Source: Kalaharituber pfeilii | Taxonomy: Eukaryota; Ascomycota; Pezizomycetes; Pezizales; Pezizaceae | Assembly: GCA_015179045.1 (NCBI GenBank) | Contig: WHUZ01000013.1 | Location: 1 to 64,000 of the forward strand | Length of the DNA stretch: 64,000 nucleotides | Reading direction: 5' to 3' | Shown: positions 48,546 to 61,359 of the stretch, piece by piece | Layout of the letters: the number at the start of each line of letters is the position of its first letter | Position numbering within the stretch: the first letter of the stretch is position 1 | Translations under genes and position numbers: made by a program | The notes under the pieces: generated by a model | Told to the model about the DNA's origin: nothing | Databases searched by the model: none | The model's input: only the letters and a program-made list of their open reading frames with translations

Positions 48546-51500
48546 GCTCTTGGAACGTTGCTGTCGTTGTCTCGTTGTCGTTGTTTGCGTCACCTGAAGA
48601 AAGTGTAATAATGCCATACTAGACTATAACATATGTCCTTATAGGATGATATGCGGGTTTTGTAAGATGTTTTTGATCTCCTTGTAACAACTTTTTTTAA
48701 CGTTTTTCCTTTTCTTTCACGAAGATTGAATGAAATTGAAAGTGGGATTGAATTTCTGGGACCTTTTTTTTCCCTCCATCTATTTTTGAATTTTATGAAT
48801 TTTATGGGATTATGGGAAAGGGACTTTTTTTTTCTTTCTTTTTTTTTTCCCAAGTAAGGTTTTTAGTTTGGGGCTGCCCTCGTGCCCCAAAACTATTATT
48901 CTCCGGCCTTCAAGTTTGCGGTTATTTGTTGTAAAAAAAATCGAAAAAAAAAAATTATAACGTGAGATAACGTCAAAAAAGAGCCTGGGCATGAGAACAC
49001 GTAAAAAGGATATTGTCGAGTTCGTATACGAATATTTTTTTTGGGTTGTCGAAACATAGATAATGGGTGGTCAGAGGGGTCTGATCTGTTTGCCTTGGTG
49101 GGGGCGTTTTGGGGGTGATGGTTATATTTCTCCGTTGACGAATTTCTCAAGACGCAAAGGGGTAATTGAGGGTAACACCAACACCCCTCAAAGAAAAACG
49201 TGATGCGCACGCGCAGCCAAAACTTGCGCCTTCATACACACACACGTACACACAACCTGCCATCTATGTACCTATATATACTGTCTTTATCTATTGTATT
49301 AGTTCATCGACTAGACGATTAGGTAGAGGACGGGAAATAATGCTTTTTTTTTTTCTTTTCTTTGTTTCGTTTTTTTCTTCGGAGGGTGGGGGGGGGGGGG
49401 GGGTTTATATTTATTCTCCTAATTTCCTTTTCCTTTCTTTCACAAAAAATCTTTTTCTATTTCATTAACTTCCCCTCTAATCTAGCTTCTCGTCTAGTCA
49501 GTCTACTCTCCCCACCTTACCAAAAAAAAATCAAAAAATCAAAAATCAAAAATCAAAAATCCCCGGCTGTCACCTACCTATCTATCTATCTATCTACCTA
49601 CTTAGTACCCACCTACTTACATACCTTCTGTACTACTTACCTATCCATAGCCCATCTAACCCTCCAACCATCTACCCATCTACCTATTTATCCAGCTAAC
49701 TAATCTACCTAATATATATAAAAATAGAAAACAAAACAAAATAAAAAAAAAAAAATCTATATTTTTTTCTTTCTTTGTTATATAGTTAAGTTTTTATACT
49801 ATTATCATCAAGCTATTTTAGAGTCATAAATTTTAGCTATACCTTGCCAAAAAAAAGCTCTAACATTTCTATTGTTATCTTAAGAGAAAGAAGAGATTGA
49901 ATAAATTAAAAAAAAAAAAAAAATTACTTTTCAGATTCAATATATACATTCCTATTTCCTATCTTCTCATCTTCACCATATTATCAAAAATCATCCTCCT
50001 CCTCCCCCCCCCCCAAAAAAAAAAAAAAAAAAAAAAATATTATTATACTCAAGATAATTTTTTCAAACCTCAAAAATCTCTCGTATCTAGTCCTCGTGCT
50101 TCTCTCTCACGCATGATACAGTACTTTTTTCCCGGCCTGAAAGTCTAGTTTGAGAAAAGAGAAACCTACAAATCAGTTAGATCATACCTCTAATTAACAG
50201 ATTCCTGTTTTTTCTTTGTTCTTCTCCGGGAGTCTGGGCACGAGAAACAGTTTTTTTTGCTTCTCTGAACGTTAAGTAAAATAAATAAATGAAATAAAAC
50301 AAAAAAAAAAAGAAAATATAAAAAAAAAAAAAGAAAAAAAAAAGACCTTGAACACAATCTTCTATCCTATTATCTCCATCTACATACCCATCTTCGCCTT
50401 CTTCACCCCTCCAACCCCGCCCCCCCCCCCCCTCCTCGTCTCTCCCGAGCTTCTGTCGCACTCACTCATTCATTCCCAATTTTGTAATCCACATATCGAT
50501 ATAACCCACATATATCCACATACTTCTAATCAACATGTATGCAGGAGAAACTCATAAGACATCCCCGGTCCAACCAATCTTCTCGAACACAAATGGGCAA
50601 CTAAAGATGTAGTCTTGTTCAAGAGCACGGGGGCTTTGGTTTCCTTTTGCGGGGTAACTTGTGAAATAACGATCTATATGAGGGCGGAAAAAGAAAAGAA
50701 GTGGAGAGGAAAACAGAAAAAGAAAAGAAAAGAAAAGAAAAAAGCCAGCTCGGCAAAACAGATAGCACCTACATTACCCAATGTAGCGAGATGCCCAATG
50801 GAGCATATATCCACAATCTCTTGCATATCTAGTCTCGTGCCCAGTCGCATATTATATATCGATCAAAAACAAAAAGCACATTCCAAATTTTCCTTGTTCC
50901 GCCCTAGCTGCCAGCTTGGCATTGTCAGACGCGACCCGTCTGTCCATGGTCCACCGAGACGATCAAAACTGTCAAAACGTTCAATTGCATGGTAAATACA
51001 TCATCATCGTCATCATCCACACCAACCTTTTTGTTTACATCAGAGAACGTTTAAGTCAACCATGGTGGCGGCCAAGCAAAAAAATGATCATAGGGTTTCG
51101 CACGGACCCTTCCAGCCGGATACGTGCAGAGATCACAAGCCCTTCCAGGGGTGGGGTTGACACATGTACAAGACTTGCAGCGTGTCAAATTGAAACTAGA
51201 CGGGTTCCGAAAGGAGGAAAGAAAAAATGAGTTACGAAAAGTATATCAAGAGAAGTACGAAGACAGAGGAGGTACCGATATCTAGACTCTATACCATGAC
51301 AGGAATTTTGAAATTGGTGGTCCTGGATGGTGACGGTTTGAGGTAGACTCTCAAGCCAAAGCGGTAGAACATATAACAAAGTCGAAGGGAGAAACTTGCA
51401 GTATAGATTACGATCTACCCCGTTGCGGAAGCGTTGGAAAGTCTCAGAGCAGCAATACAGTATGCAGTGGAATTCAGGTTTGTAGCAAAAGGATTGTTTG

Positions 51501-54109
51501 AATGGGTTGACTCAGGTTAGGAGACTAGGGTTGCTTCAATTTGTTAGTGATAAAAGGGTCCATTAGTCCCCGAATACCTGTTGAGCCATTGCTATAATCA
51601 AAGTTTAGATACGGTAGGCTTCAACAGCACATTCTTTTCTCTTGGGTACTTTGAAAAATAAAGGTTGAAGTTTGGACTTTCAATAATATTCTTGAGTGAA
51701 CCACAGGCGATTTTGTTTCTTGTTTGTTCCGACTGTAACAAGCCGCACATTTACTACTCTATAACCGTTTCTGCTATAGCTTGGGATGTTGGCACCTATT
51801 TTCGAATTGATACTTTTGTTGCTTCGCTCCTATGATATACTTATGTCTTAGCCACTTCACCAGTTTCAGAAGAACTGCTTGACAGGGGAGCAGGTTTTAT
51901 CCGGTTTAGTGCTGTAAGTTCGACACTGCAGATCTTCAGTTGTGAATGTTGCAACAAAATTATGTTTGCAGTTTCACAGAAGAAAAGCAGTGACGTGCCG
52001 GCATGGTAAAGCACAATTACTCTATCAAGGTGTATTGATATCGATCGGTTGTATATGGCAATATCAACTTTTAACCAACAACTCTTGATTTAATTTATTC
52101 TGCTTTCCCTTGTTTCTTTTTCTGTCCGTGTAATACGCAGAAACCAGTTTGGGAGAATTTCAACGTCAATTGCAGTAATATCAATTTGCCAGACATTGGC
52201 GAGAAAATGGGTTTGAAACTCTTAAGCAAAGGGTCTTAAAGGCTGAAGAGAAACCTCGCCAGAGCCTCCCATATTTAGCCTTGCATAATCAACCATCGAC
52301 AAAACTAAATGAGCTATGAGCCTCTGAGCATGCGTAGGCCTTGTGAATTTGTGGGGACGCGGTCCAGTGAAAGCTAAAAGTGGAAGTAAGGATCAAAGAC
52401 TGAGCAGCAATCGGTCGGCTAGAATTCCTATATGAGTCTCTGCACTCTGCAGCCCATAGTAAAATTTTGACAGCTGTGTCATATGCGACAATTAAAGAAA
52501 CATCAAGCAGGAAGATATGACGCCAATCTGTATGCGCACCAGCAATCAGATACATTTTAAGAATCTTGTGAGTTGACAACTGATATGCTGGACTTGATAA
52601 ATTGGAGCATGCCTAGACAACATGGTGGGCGGAGTGAGCTGATCACGGTATTTCGGCTGAGATAGTCGTGTTAGTGCTTCGAGGTGCATCCTCTGAAGTG
52701 ACTTCTGTTCTTCTTCAGGATTCTATACACAGATGTAGCCCATTACACAATTAGGAATCCTATAGCATCTTCTTCAAGGCTAGGCAACGTTCCTCTCAGT
52801 CTTTGGTTAATTGATGAAAAATGTCAAATTTGAGGTGATGCACCAAAATCTTGAGTTCTTATTTACTTCAATGTATACTCCTGGTTTTCGAGGCACATAA
52901 TTAATGGGAGACAAAAGTTCAACAGTCCATGAAGTAGGTAAGTATTTGCGAAGCCGAAGGAGCTCGTGGAATTTGAGACTGTCTACATTAGTAGTGTTGT
53001 ACTGTCCATGCATTTCCAATGTGGGTACAATGTGAGTATATCATTGGAGGACATGAGAATAGAAAGCCTGAGCGTAGGACTGTGACGTGTGGTTCGCGGC
53101 AGAAAATTGAGAACACTAGATGATCCAATGTCTAATAGGAAAGGCTCCATTAAGCGCCTGAACCGGTCGAATTGGAATAGGAGGACGAATTGTAAATTGA
53201 TGAGGAAACCATTCACCCACACTGCTGATACCAATGGCGAGCATTTTATGCTTCTTTGTCTTGCTTTTTCTTTTTTTCAGCTCACAGGTTTATTCGTGAT
53301 TCGGATAATCCCTGATGTAATGCAGACTGTCCTCAAATTCCATGCCTTTTGCGGGGAAAGATACACTTTAATTGAAGTCTGCTTCCAAATGATTTAAGCA
53401 TATGCATGGATGGAAGTACATCCTGGTACGATATGAAGCGGCATGAGATGAGACAAGCCTTGGGGAAGGTTACTGCAATTCTTTCCCACATTCTGCGGCC
53501 ACTGCCTAATATGTTCTGTATGAGGGCTCCAGGTTAGTTTGGTAGAAACAGAATCAGACGTTTAACCGCCCTGATAAGGGCACCAAAGTGCAGACGGTAT
53601 CTCAATGGCAGGAAGCAGGATACAGGAAGGGGGGAAGGGGAGAGAAACACTACCTTGTGGTAGACGCCGGATGTGGGGGGGGGGGGGGGGGGGGGGGGAA
53701 GTCTCCAAAATGTAGAAGTACTTGTGTGGAGAATTACGCCCCCGCAATTCTGTGATTATGCGTGCATAGGTGTTAGAAGCAAACAGGCAAATCTTATTCT
53801 AGGTCCGGTGGGGGTCGAGTCTCCCCATCACTATCCTGTTGCTGGGCAAGCTGGTCTTTTTGGATGCCTTTGGATGCTGGCCACATTGCAAGCTTATTCT
53901 TTCCTTTTCTGAAATTTTTTTTCTCGCTGATACAAAAATAACTGTGAAAGCTTTTTGCCATACAAGACCAGGCGAGTAGTAAGCGCAAGGTTGCCCACCT
54001 TCAGCAGTTTTAGCTCTTCGCTAGAGACAAAGTTGTAAGCAACATCCCGTGTTATTACTGCTCGATGGCAGAGGGGTATGCACAATACGCAGAAGCAGAG
54101 AGCGGGGAT

Positions 54110-54148
<39 letters not shown>
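54110..54148 (+). repeat. G39 homopolymer
   Basis: Thirty-nine consecutive G residues. Capable of G-quadruplex formation. The length may be an assembly estimate. Confidence 0.8.
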
Positions 54149-54149
<1 letters not shown>

Positions 54150-54610
54150 TATGCATGTAGGTGTCGTGTGGAGCACAGGTACAGGTGCTCGCCTGGGGGA
54201 ACAGCCTGATAGGTTTGGCCAGCGTGGGGCAAGCTTGGGGTTTCCCGGGGAGGCAGGAGAAAGCAGACGAACTCCTCGGCTGTTCTCTGCACGAGGGCGG
54301 GGGCTGGCACCATCATCTGTAAGAGATAGTTAGATGAGGTGCACACAGATCAATTACATGGGATGCACGTTAGGGTGGAGCGAGGAGACGAGCATGCCAG
54401 CGGGCGCGGAGCAGCGGACGAGGAGAAGAGGGGGGCGAGAGACGTCGGAGAACCGGGGCAGCGGGGAAGCGGGCAGCGGGGAAGGGATGCCTGTACGCCT
54501 GTCCGCTGTCCGCCGGCTGCTGTCTGCCGCTGCTGTGCCGTGGCGGCTGCTCTGGCGCGCGGCGCGCGGCGTGCCGTGTGCGGTACTGTAATGCGTGTGG
54601 TTGTGGGCTT

Positions 54611-54658
54611 GCGGGCTGGCGGGCTGGCGGGCTGGCGGGCTGGCGGGCTGGCGGGCTG
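54611..54658 (+). repeat. 8-bp minisatellite GCGGGCTG x6
   Basis: Six exact tandem copies. The 8-bp period is not a multiple of three, so it is not coding. Confidence 0.9.
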
Positions 54659-55023
54659 GGGCTGCTTTGCTTTGTTTCTGTGGCCGCGCTGTCGCCAGAG
54701 GCAGCCACTCCCTTCACGCCGGCAGGCCTCTGGGCGGCAGGCCTCTGGGCAGCACGCACAAGCCCGCGACTGGCTCGCATCGGAGCGTCATTTTTTTTCA
54801 CTCGGCACCCCTGCGCAGCAAGCCTGCGCCCGCAGTTATCAAAGGGCGAGGCGACAGGGCTGCTCAACATCCCCCTCCCACCGATCCACCTCCCCCCGCC
54901 ACGAAAGAAAAAAGAAGTTTCAGCCCCCAACCCACTACCCCCCCGGTCCATTGAGCGATCGCAATTGCACATCGCACCGACGACTACGACGCCCTGCCAG
55001 ACCCCGCCTCTCATAAAAATTCC

Positions 55024-55024
<1 letters not shown>

Positions 55025-55063
<39 letters not shown>
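55025..55063 (+). repeat. C39 homopolymer
   Basis: Thirty-nine consecutive C residues, the complement of the G39 run about 0.9 kb upstream. Confidence 0.8.
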
Positions 55064-55064
<1 letters not shown>

Positions 55065-55960
55065 CCCCCATCCCAGAAAGAAATCTTAAAGCTCGACTCC
55101 CCCCCGCATGCAATACAAGCCGCACCAGCACAAGCTCACGTCTCGCGGCCTCCCAATTCCCTACCGCCTCACTTCGCCCGGCATAAATAGCTGGATTTCC
55201 CGCCGCAATTGCTGTTAGAGCTGCACTCCCAAGGCCACAAGGCCGGAAACTGAGGCCGCCTCTGCAATCACAGTCACCCTCACGCCCTTTTTGTCAGGAC
55301 TTACACTACGGAGCTTTCCCAACGGCACCACAGAACAGGTAACAGTGCTGGCGACCTCACTGGGACCCCGTTTGTAGGCTCTAGACAGCCGCCACTCCAA
55401 CCCTCGACGAGCAAATCTATGAGCCGAAAAGAATTGCTCAGATTCCTCGCTATTAGGAAGAAGTATGGGCCCTCCTTTCCAGTCGTGCTGGTGTGCACAA
55501 GCGTCCAATTCATCATGATCTCGAATTTTACCGAGTGTCATCACATATCATTGTCCTCTGCTGAGGAGTAATATGCTCTTCAGTCGTAGAATTAGCATTG
55601 ATGTTCAGCGAGAAACACGTACTGACGGGTATTCATAACGTTAGGCCCAGATAACACCCGCTAAGGTTTCCAATTACTATCAACTAGCCAAACAATCTCG
55701 ATATCCTCCTCTTTGCTTTCTCCAGTGTTCAAACCTCCTCGTCTCTCTGAGCCGGTACTACCCCGATCATAGTGTCGGTTTTTTGACGGCGGGGCGGACC
55801 CTGTAATCCATATCTTCCAATTCCCTTCAGATCCAATTTTGTTTCGCCTTTCTTTGTCCTCTCCAACTTTGACACAATTCCTCTTTGATCGACTTCAGCT
55901 TCGGCGCGGAATAACTGCTCTTTTGGATAAAGTTCTCAGTCTTATCAATATATAATCAAC

Positions 55961-57361
55961 ATGGTTACCACCGATACTTCTCTCCCGGAATCCGCTGCTC
56001 AGCCGACTACTCTATCTATTAATCATGAAGCAACGGTCGACCTTGATTCTACCAATGCCTTTGAGGGTGAGTGTCTTTTATTCACTTTCAGTTAGCACAT
56101 TACGCTAATTATAAGAATAGGGCCGGAAAAGCTTCTTGAGGTCTGGTTTGTGCCATCACCTACCATGCTCCCAAGCTCTGCCCGGCCTGATGGCCTGAAA
56201 GTCGTTCCAAGGGAGATTTGGGAGGGAATGCTCGACCTTGTTCGATGCAAAGTACTTTCTGTGGTTCAAAACGAGCACGTTGATGCCTATTTGCTTAGTG
56301 AGAGTAGCATGTTTGTGTTCCCACACAAAGTTGTGCTCAAGACATGCGGAACAACTACCCTCTTAGCCGGACTTGCTCGATTGCTTGAAATTGCCGGTGT
56401 GTATGGTGGATTCACTCAACGGAGTGGGACTTCTATGGCGGAACCTTACAGAGTCTTTTATTCGAGGAAAGCTTTCATGTTCCCTGATCGCCAGGAACAT
56501 CCACACAAGAGTTGGACAGATGAAGTCCAATTTATGGAGCAAGTGTCCCTCCGAGGAAGTGCCTATCAAGTAGGAAGGATGAATGGGGAGCATTGGTATC
56601 TCTATCTAACCAATGCCAATACCATGCTCACTCCTCCACTTACTCCTACAGAGGACAGGCATAACGACAATGCATCCATGTTCTCACAATTCAATAGCCG
56701 AATGGGCGGTACTGACAAGAAAAGTGGACCAAATGACGAAACATTGGAGATTTTGATGACGGACCTTTGCCCAGCCAAATCAAGGCAATGGTATATGGAT
56801 AATGCTCAGGTCATCAGTAATGCGGAGCAGGAGGGCACTGGAGAAGGCGCGAAGGAGGATTCAAGCGAAGGACACGATTTGGGTGCCGCCGTGACTAAGG
56901 TCTGTGGCTTGGCGGATATCTACGACAAGGAACAGTTCCCCGATTCCCGCATCGATTCTTACATTTTCAACCCCTGCGGATACTCGGCGAACGCAGTCAT
57001 CCCTTCCCCGGACAAGGACACCTCGTACTATTTCACTGTCCACGTCACCCCGGAACCGCACTGCTCGTATGCATCTTTTGAGACCAACGTCCCAAGAGAG
57101 CAATCTGGACGCGAAACTGCGGAGGTGATTGAGAGCGTGGTCGAAATCTTCAGACCTGGACGCTTCTCAGTCACACTCTTCGAGGCAAAGCCTACGCTGG
57201 CGGAGTTGATGAGAATGGATCATCAGCAGGAGATGGCTGTACTCAAGAGGTCGGCGAGGATGGAGGAAATCAAGGGCTACAAGCGGGTTGACATGATTGT
57301 CCACGATTTGGATGGGTATGATTTGGTCTTCAGATCCTATGAGCGGGACGTTAGTAGTTAG
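55961..57361 (+). CDS. SPE2: S-adenosylmethionine decarboxylase proenzyme
   Basis: Makes decarboxylated AdoMet, the aminopropyl donor for spermidine and spermine synthesis. Two exons, 55961-56066 and 56121-57361, give 448 aa. The 54-nt intron falls in the Gly36 codon, between the two conserved acidic residues Glu35 and Glu38 of EGPEKLLEVWF. The self-cleavage site is YLLSESSMFV: processing between Glu96 and Ser97 would make the pyruvoyl group on Ser97. Catalytic Cys111 follows in LKTCGTTT, with the same spacing as the human enzyme (Ser68/Cys82). The processing residues Ser (NPCGYSANA) and His (FTVHVTPEPH) are also present, then YASFETN. All key residues are intact. The ATG lies in a CAACATGG context. 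Confidence 0.96.
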
Positions 57362-60183
57362 ATTGAAGGGTGTCTAGACTTTGGTGTGTAATCTTTGGAG
57401 TTTGTGGAAGCGACGGAAAAATTGGTTTTGTATGTTGGTCTGGGTATAAACATGTCATTTTCTTTGTATCTTGGAGGCTTTTCGTTGCCGTAGGGGTGTG
57501 GTTGTCTGAAAAATAAGTTTAAGCATTTCCTAGCAAACTCGCTCCTGGTATATATTCTCCGCCTATGGTTTAATTCTGGCTAGCGAGATGCGGTTTCATT
57601 GTATTTTGATCCTTTTATTTATTTATTTATTTATCTTAATTTTTGTTTTCTTTCACTTTGACTTTGCAGTGCCATATTGCGTTTTCAAAAAAATAAAAAT
57701 AAAAAATAAAGTCCCCTTTTTATTCTGACAAAAAAGCGTTCGTGGTCGTCAATCATGCTTCGCGCTCCGTTTGGAAGTTTAGAAGAGGTTAGAGGAAAAT
57801 AATGGGAGGATTTTCAGAACTGCCCGCATGAGCTTGTGGCTTTGGGTGTCTGTAGTCTCTCATTCTGGAGTTCATCCTATGATATGCATACCTGTTGGCT
57901 TCTTCAACCTAATGGCAAGTCCTCTAAATCGAACCTGGAGGCTCGTAGCCGAGCGAGCTGTTTTCGGATACTCTCTCAGCCAGGCGAAGCAAGACACAGT
58001 TACGAGTGCACATACTATGTGCTGCAAGCCCCTCATTGAGTTTCTCTCTTGCGTCTTGGACGAGAGATGTTCGAAGAAGGTTATTTGCGCATGTTCCCCA
58101 CCTTTCCCCCCAACCCGACCCCGCAAATGTTAACGTATAACATCTTAAGTTACATTGTGGTACGAGGCCTGGAGGCGAGGTAAGGCTACACCTGCTTGGG
58201 CCAAGGCTACCATAAGACGCAAAAAAACTTAACTTGAACGAACTGGAACGAGGGGTACTGTATGGTTAAGATTTCACGCACTAGCCTACATCTGGGAGCC
58301 TCCCGAGAGAACGTATTCCTTGATTTGTTCTGCCCTCTGTACTTTCCTCTTGTAGCAGTTGCCAAGCCTTCCTAAATCCTCTCCCTCTAACGCACGAAGC
58401 CGTACGACGAATGCAAGTTTCAGACGATACACAACCACGCACGATTCAATAAGCTTCAGAGAGCCTGTCCAATGCCATATCATCTCTCCAAACTGGCCAG
58501 ATTATCAACTGATTAGCTTCACAAGAACACAAAAGCAGCATATATAGCTTCCTTTTTTCATCTGTAAACACCAATCAAAAAAAAAAAGCGTTTTCATCAG
58601 CAGTTACTTTGCCCATTTCGCCACCGTGGCAATGGATGTTATTTTTTTTCCCCCGGAATATTATGTTCTTGGGACAGTTTATCCTCTTACGCCAATCCGT
58701 GAGTGCCTCTGGCAGTAGGTAGGTCTGCTGGGATCGGAGACTTCCATCCGGTAGACTCTCACGGCGTTCTTTAACCCGAAGGAACAGTTCATGGTATGAT
58801 GCCGAAAAAAAGCTTTACATCCGAAACAAGGCAACCCAAAGAAGACCCCAAGGGTACCGATGCACTGCTGTATCCTAGATAAAGCGACTAAATGGAAGGA
58901 GTGGAGGATGTAATAATGCTTGTCCGAGCCCTGAGTGGCGATTTTTAACCCTTGTGGTGGTATATTTCTATTCTTCCTTCCTTGTTTTCCTTTGCCCCCC
59001 CCCCCCCCACTCTCTCACGGACTTCGTGAGTTATTTTACTTGCGGTGGCAATTCATGTATATCATAGAGATTTATCTTCCGGTGGGGGCGGCAGATCTGT
59101 TTGTATGTTACCCTCCGTATGGTCGGGTGCCACTATCGGTACATACCTCTTGCGAATGCAAAAAATGGGCACTCGCCAAGACTCCGAACCTCAGTGCACG
59201 CATCGGACTCGCACCCCCAACTCGGCAGCCGAGTCGAGTTGCCGCTCAGCTTGACAATCCGACGACTCAGAAACCGGCCCACTCGAAAAGACGACTTGGA
59301 ACTCACAGAGTGCGAACGATAACTGATTGGCTAGTGCATGGATCAGGCCCCATTGGGAGGTGTGACATATCAACCCCATTCATCGACTACAGTGAACACA
59401 ACAGACACCCCTGATTCTGCATAACCACAGTAACCAACACTACCACCTTCATTAAATAAAGCATCCGTCTCGTTGCAAGACAATAATGGCGTCGGAGGGT
59501 ACGTATGTGTAAATTTAGCGAGTGCACCATAGCCGGCTCCCCAGTTTTAATTGCCACACTTCATGGGGAGTACGCCTACATGATATAATGCGAAGATATA
59601 AGTACTGTAGTGAAGAAGTAAAACACTTATCACAGCTGTGTCACAATGCATATCCTCAATTGCTAACGCCTCACTAAATTATTGGATGCACAATGTCCTA
59701 AAATACCTGAAACTCCTCCCCATCACCTGCTGAGCTAACTTCTAGCTCTAGTTTCAGGCATGTAACTTTTGCTAGAGTTCCCACAGCATGCTCTAATTAT
59801 GCTAGATTATTCCCTTTATGGAGTTGAATCTCAATTGGTTGAAAATTGGATAGGAAGACATTCTAGGTATGATATACTTACGGTCAGAATGCCTACTTTC
59901 TCGGTAACCTACCCATTGGCCCCCACCCACCCGAGCACACAGACCACCACCACCCCACATGTCTCACCAGTCCCAATACCGCACTCTCGGATCATTGAAC
60001 TGGCTTGAGCAAGTGGAGAAGGGGATCATGAGCGGTCTGGGCGCTCTAGGTGGGCTGCCATACTACCATGGTACTAGCCATGCACGAGAAGTTAGCAGCC
60101 TACGCACGATGCTAGGGTTTGTATACTCACCATCCTGCCATGCTGCCATACTGTCGAGGTGTCGAGCTACCCACCCTGCATGC
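57362..60183. other. Intergenic region 3' of AdoMetDC
   Basis: Begins with the AdoMetDC 3'-UTR, with TTTATTTATTTATT at about 57616. A minus-strand frame at 58483-58286 is gene-like (see findings) but isolated. C runs lie near 58997. GCCATGCTGCC-type short repeats start near 60130. No complete gene is seen. Confidence 0.4.
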
Positions 60184-60352
60184 TACAGTACCTAGACAAA
60201 ATTGTACGCCACCCCCCTCAGTATGCATAATAGGAAAAGCGCCTATGCACTGCATTGACCTCCAAGATGCAATAGGAGGGTACTAGTAGATCAAGCCTCA
60301 TAACCAGAATACTATGATCAAGGAAAAAAACATCAAACTTAACCCCAATACA

Positions 60353-60435
60353 TACTAGCTAGTAAAATATGTATTCGGACATAGTGCATGTTGTGCATTA
60401 GTACCCTGTCCGAATACATATTTTACTGGCTAGTA
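60353..60435. mobile_element. 83-bp hairpin element, copy 1
   Basis: The 29-bp arms share a GTAAAATATGTATTCGGACA core (with one mismatch, GCT/GCC) around a 25-bp loop. The loop of copy 2 (60564-60640) is the reverse complement in part, so the two copies are inverted relative to each other. Confidence 0.7.
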
Positions 60436-60563
60436 CACGTAAGTATTTAAGCTGCAACATGGAATATTCCACAATGGCCAGGGGTGGGGGCAGACCCATA
60501 TAGCAACCCGGCGAAGTTGCCCCTAGAACGGGGATACTGTTACAGGTTCACTGCAACCGTACG

Positions 60564-60640
60564 AGCCAGTCAAATATGTATTCGGACAGGGGTACTAATG
60601 CACATTATACGCTATGTCCGAATACATATTTTACTAGCTA
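60564..60640. mobile_element. Hairpin element, copy 2, interrupted by a MITE
   Basis: The arms match copy 1 less perfectly at the left (CAAATATG). The right arm stops at ACTAGCTA, where a TA-flanked MITE is inserted; the last bases of the arm resume after it as TAGTA at 60950. Confidence 0.6.
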
Positions 60641-60951
60641 CTAGACAGAAAAATAAGTATTTGGACAGGGGATAAATGCATATTTATGCGCCATGCAGTA
60701 TTCGGCAGAAACTAGCATATTTTCGTCTGGTGATAGCCATAAGACAGTCCAAATTTTGTGATAGGCTGTCCCACTTCATTATGTAAGAAAGTATTTGGAC
60801 AGCTGACGTGATGAAATTTGGACAGCTGACATAATGAATTTGGACTTTTACACCTATTCTTTACTGCCAAGCATACGAAAATATGCTAGTTTCTGCCAAA
60901 TACCGCATAGCGCATAATATGCTGTCCAAATACTTATTTTTCTGTCTAGTA
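60639..60951. mobile_element. 309-bp TA-flanked MITE nested in the hairpin element
   Basis: The element at 60641-60949 has perfect 28-bp inverted repeats beginning CTAGACAGAAAAATAAGT, with inverted homology continuing ~80 bp inward (GAAACTAGCATATTTTCGT). TA occurs on both sides. Removing the MITE and one TA restores ATTTTACTAGCTAGTA, the expected end of hairpin copy 2. This proves insertion order. Confidence 0.8.
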
Positions 60952-61220
60952 GTAGGGCGGGCGGTCAGTGGACGCACATATGCAAGCGATATGCGACAGC
61001 TGGAACGGCGTCGCAGCCGCATAAATAAGTGCTATATGAGCTACGGAGTACGCAGAGGACTAGCGAGTATCGCTAGTCAAGTGTCTTTTTGGTCTGGCGG
61101 ATGGTAACTCTCTGCGTTTACCAGATCCGTTACAGTATACTTGTCCAGTATCATATGAATACTCTTGACAATGCAAAAGCACCTCGCCATAGCCCTTAGG
61201 GCAGCATGCGAGTACTGATA

Positions 61221-61251
<31 letters not shown>

Positions 61252-61359
61252 AAGGCGATCTCTTTCGGTTGCATATACAGAGGTCAATGCAGTGCACATG
61301 CGCTTTTCCTACTAGTGCATAGTGAGGGGGTGGCGTACAATTTTTGTCTAGGTACTGTA

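Larger units (their letters stand above)
48546..55960. other. 7.4-kb low-complexity intergenic region
   Basis: Homopolymer-rich DNA: A/T tracts throughout 48.7-50.4 kb, TATC repeats near 49580, G21 near 49384, C/A runs near 50006, G24 at 53675-53698, G39 at 54110-54148 and C39 at 55025-55063. Minus-strand frames at 52289-53234 look weakly protein-like but match nothing I know and need several frameshifts. The last ~250 bp before 55961 are the probable promoter and leader of the AdoMetDC gene; I see no upstream ATG from about 55790. Confidence 0.45.
60184..61359. mobile_element. 1.17-kb non-autonomous Tc1/mariner-like element with nested insertions
   Basis: The ends at 60186-60262 and 61280-61357 are ~77-bp inverted repeats starting CAGTACCTAGACAAAA, about 90% identical by eye. 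Each is flanked by the dinucleotide TA (60184-60185 and 61358-61359), as expected for the Tc1/mariner (Fot1/pogo) superfamily. No transposase frame is left. Inside are two related hairpin elements, one of them carrying a further TA-flanked MITE, and an A27 run at 61222-61248. Confidence 0.75.

Noticed and set aside
52289..53397. Weakly protein-like minus-strand frames (LRLRKYLPTSWTVELLSP and others), considered as a decayed retroelement
   Set aside because: No reverse transcriptase, integrase or protease motif and no long terminal repeats could be found.
54338..55186. Long GC-rich frames of 200-250 aa on both strands
   Set aside because: They cross the 8-bp minisatellite and the C39 run and encode only low-complexity sequence.
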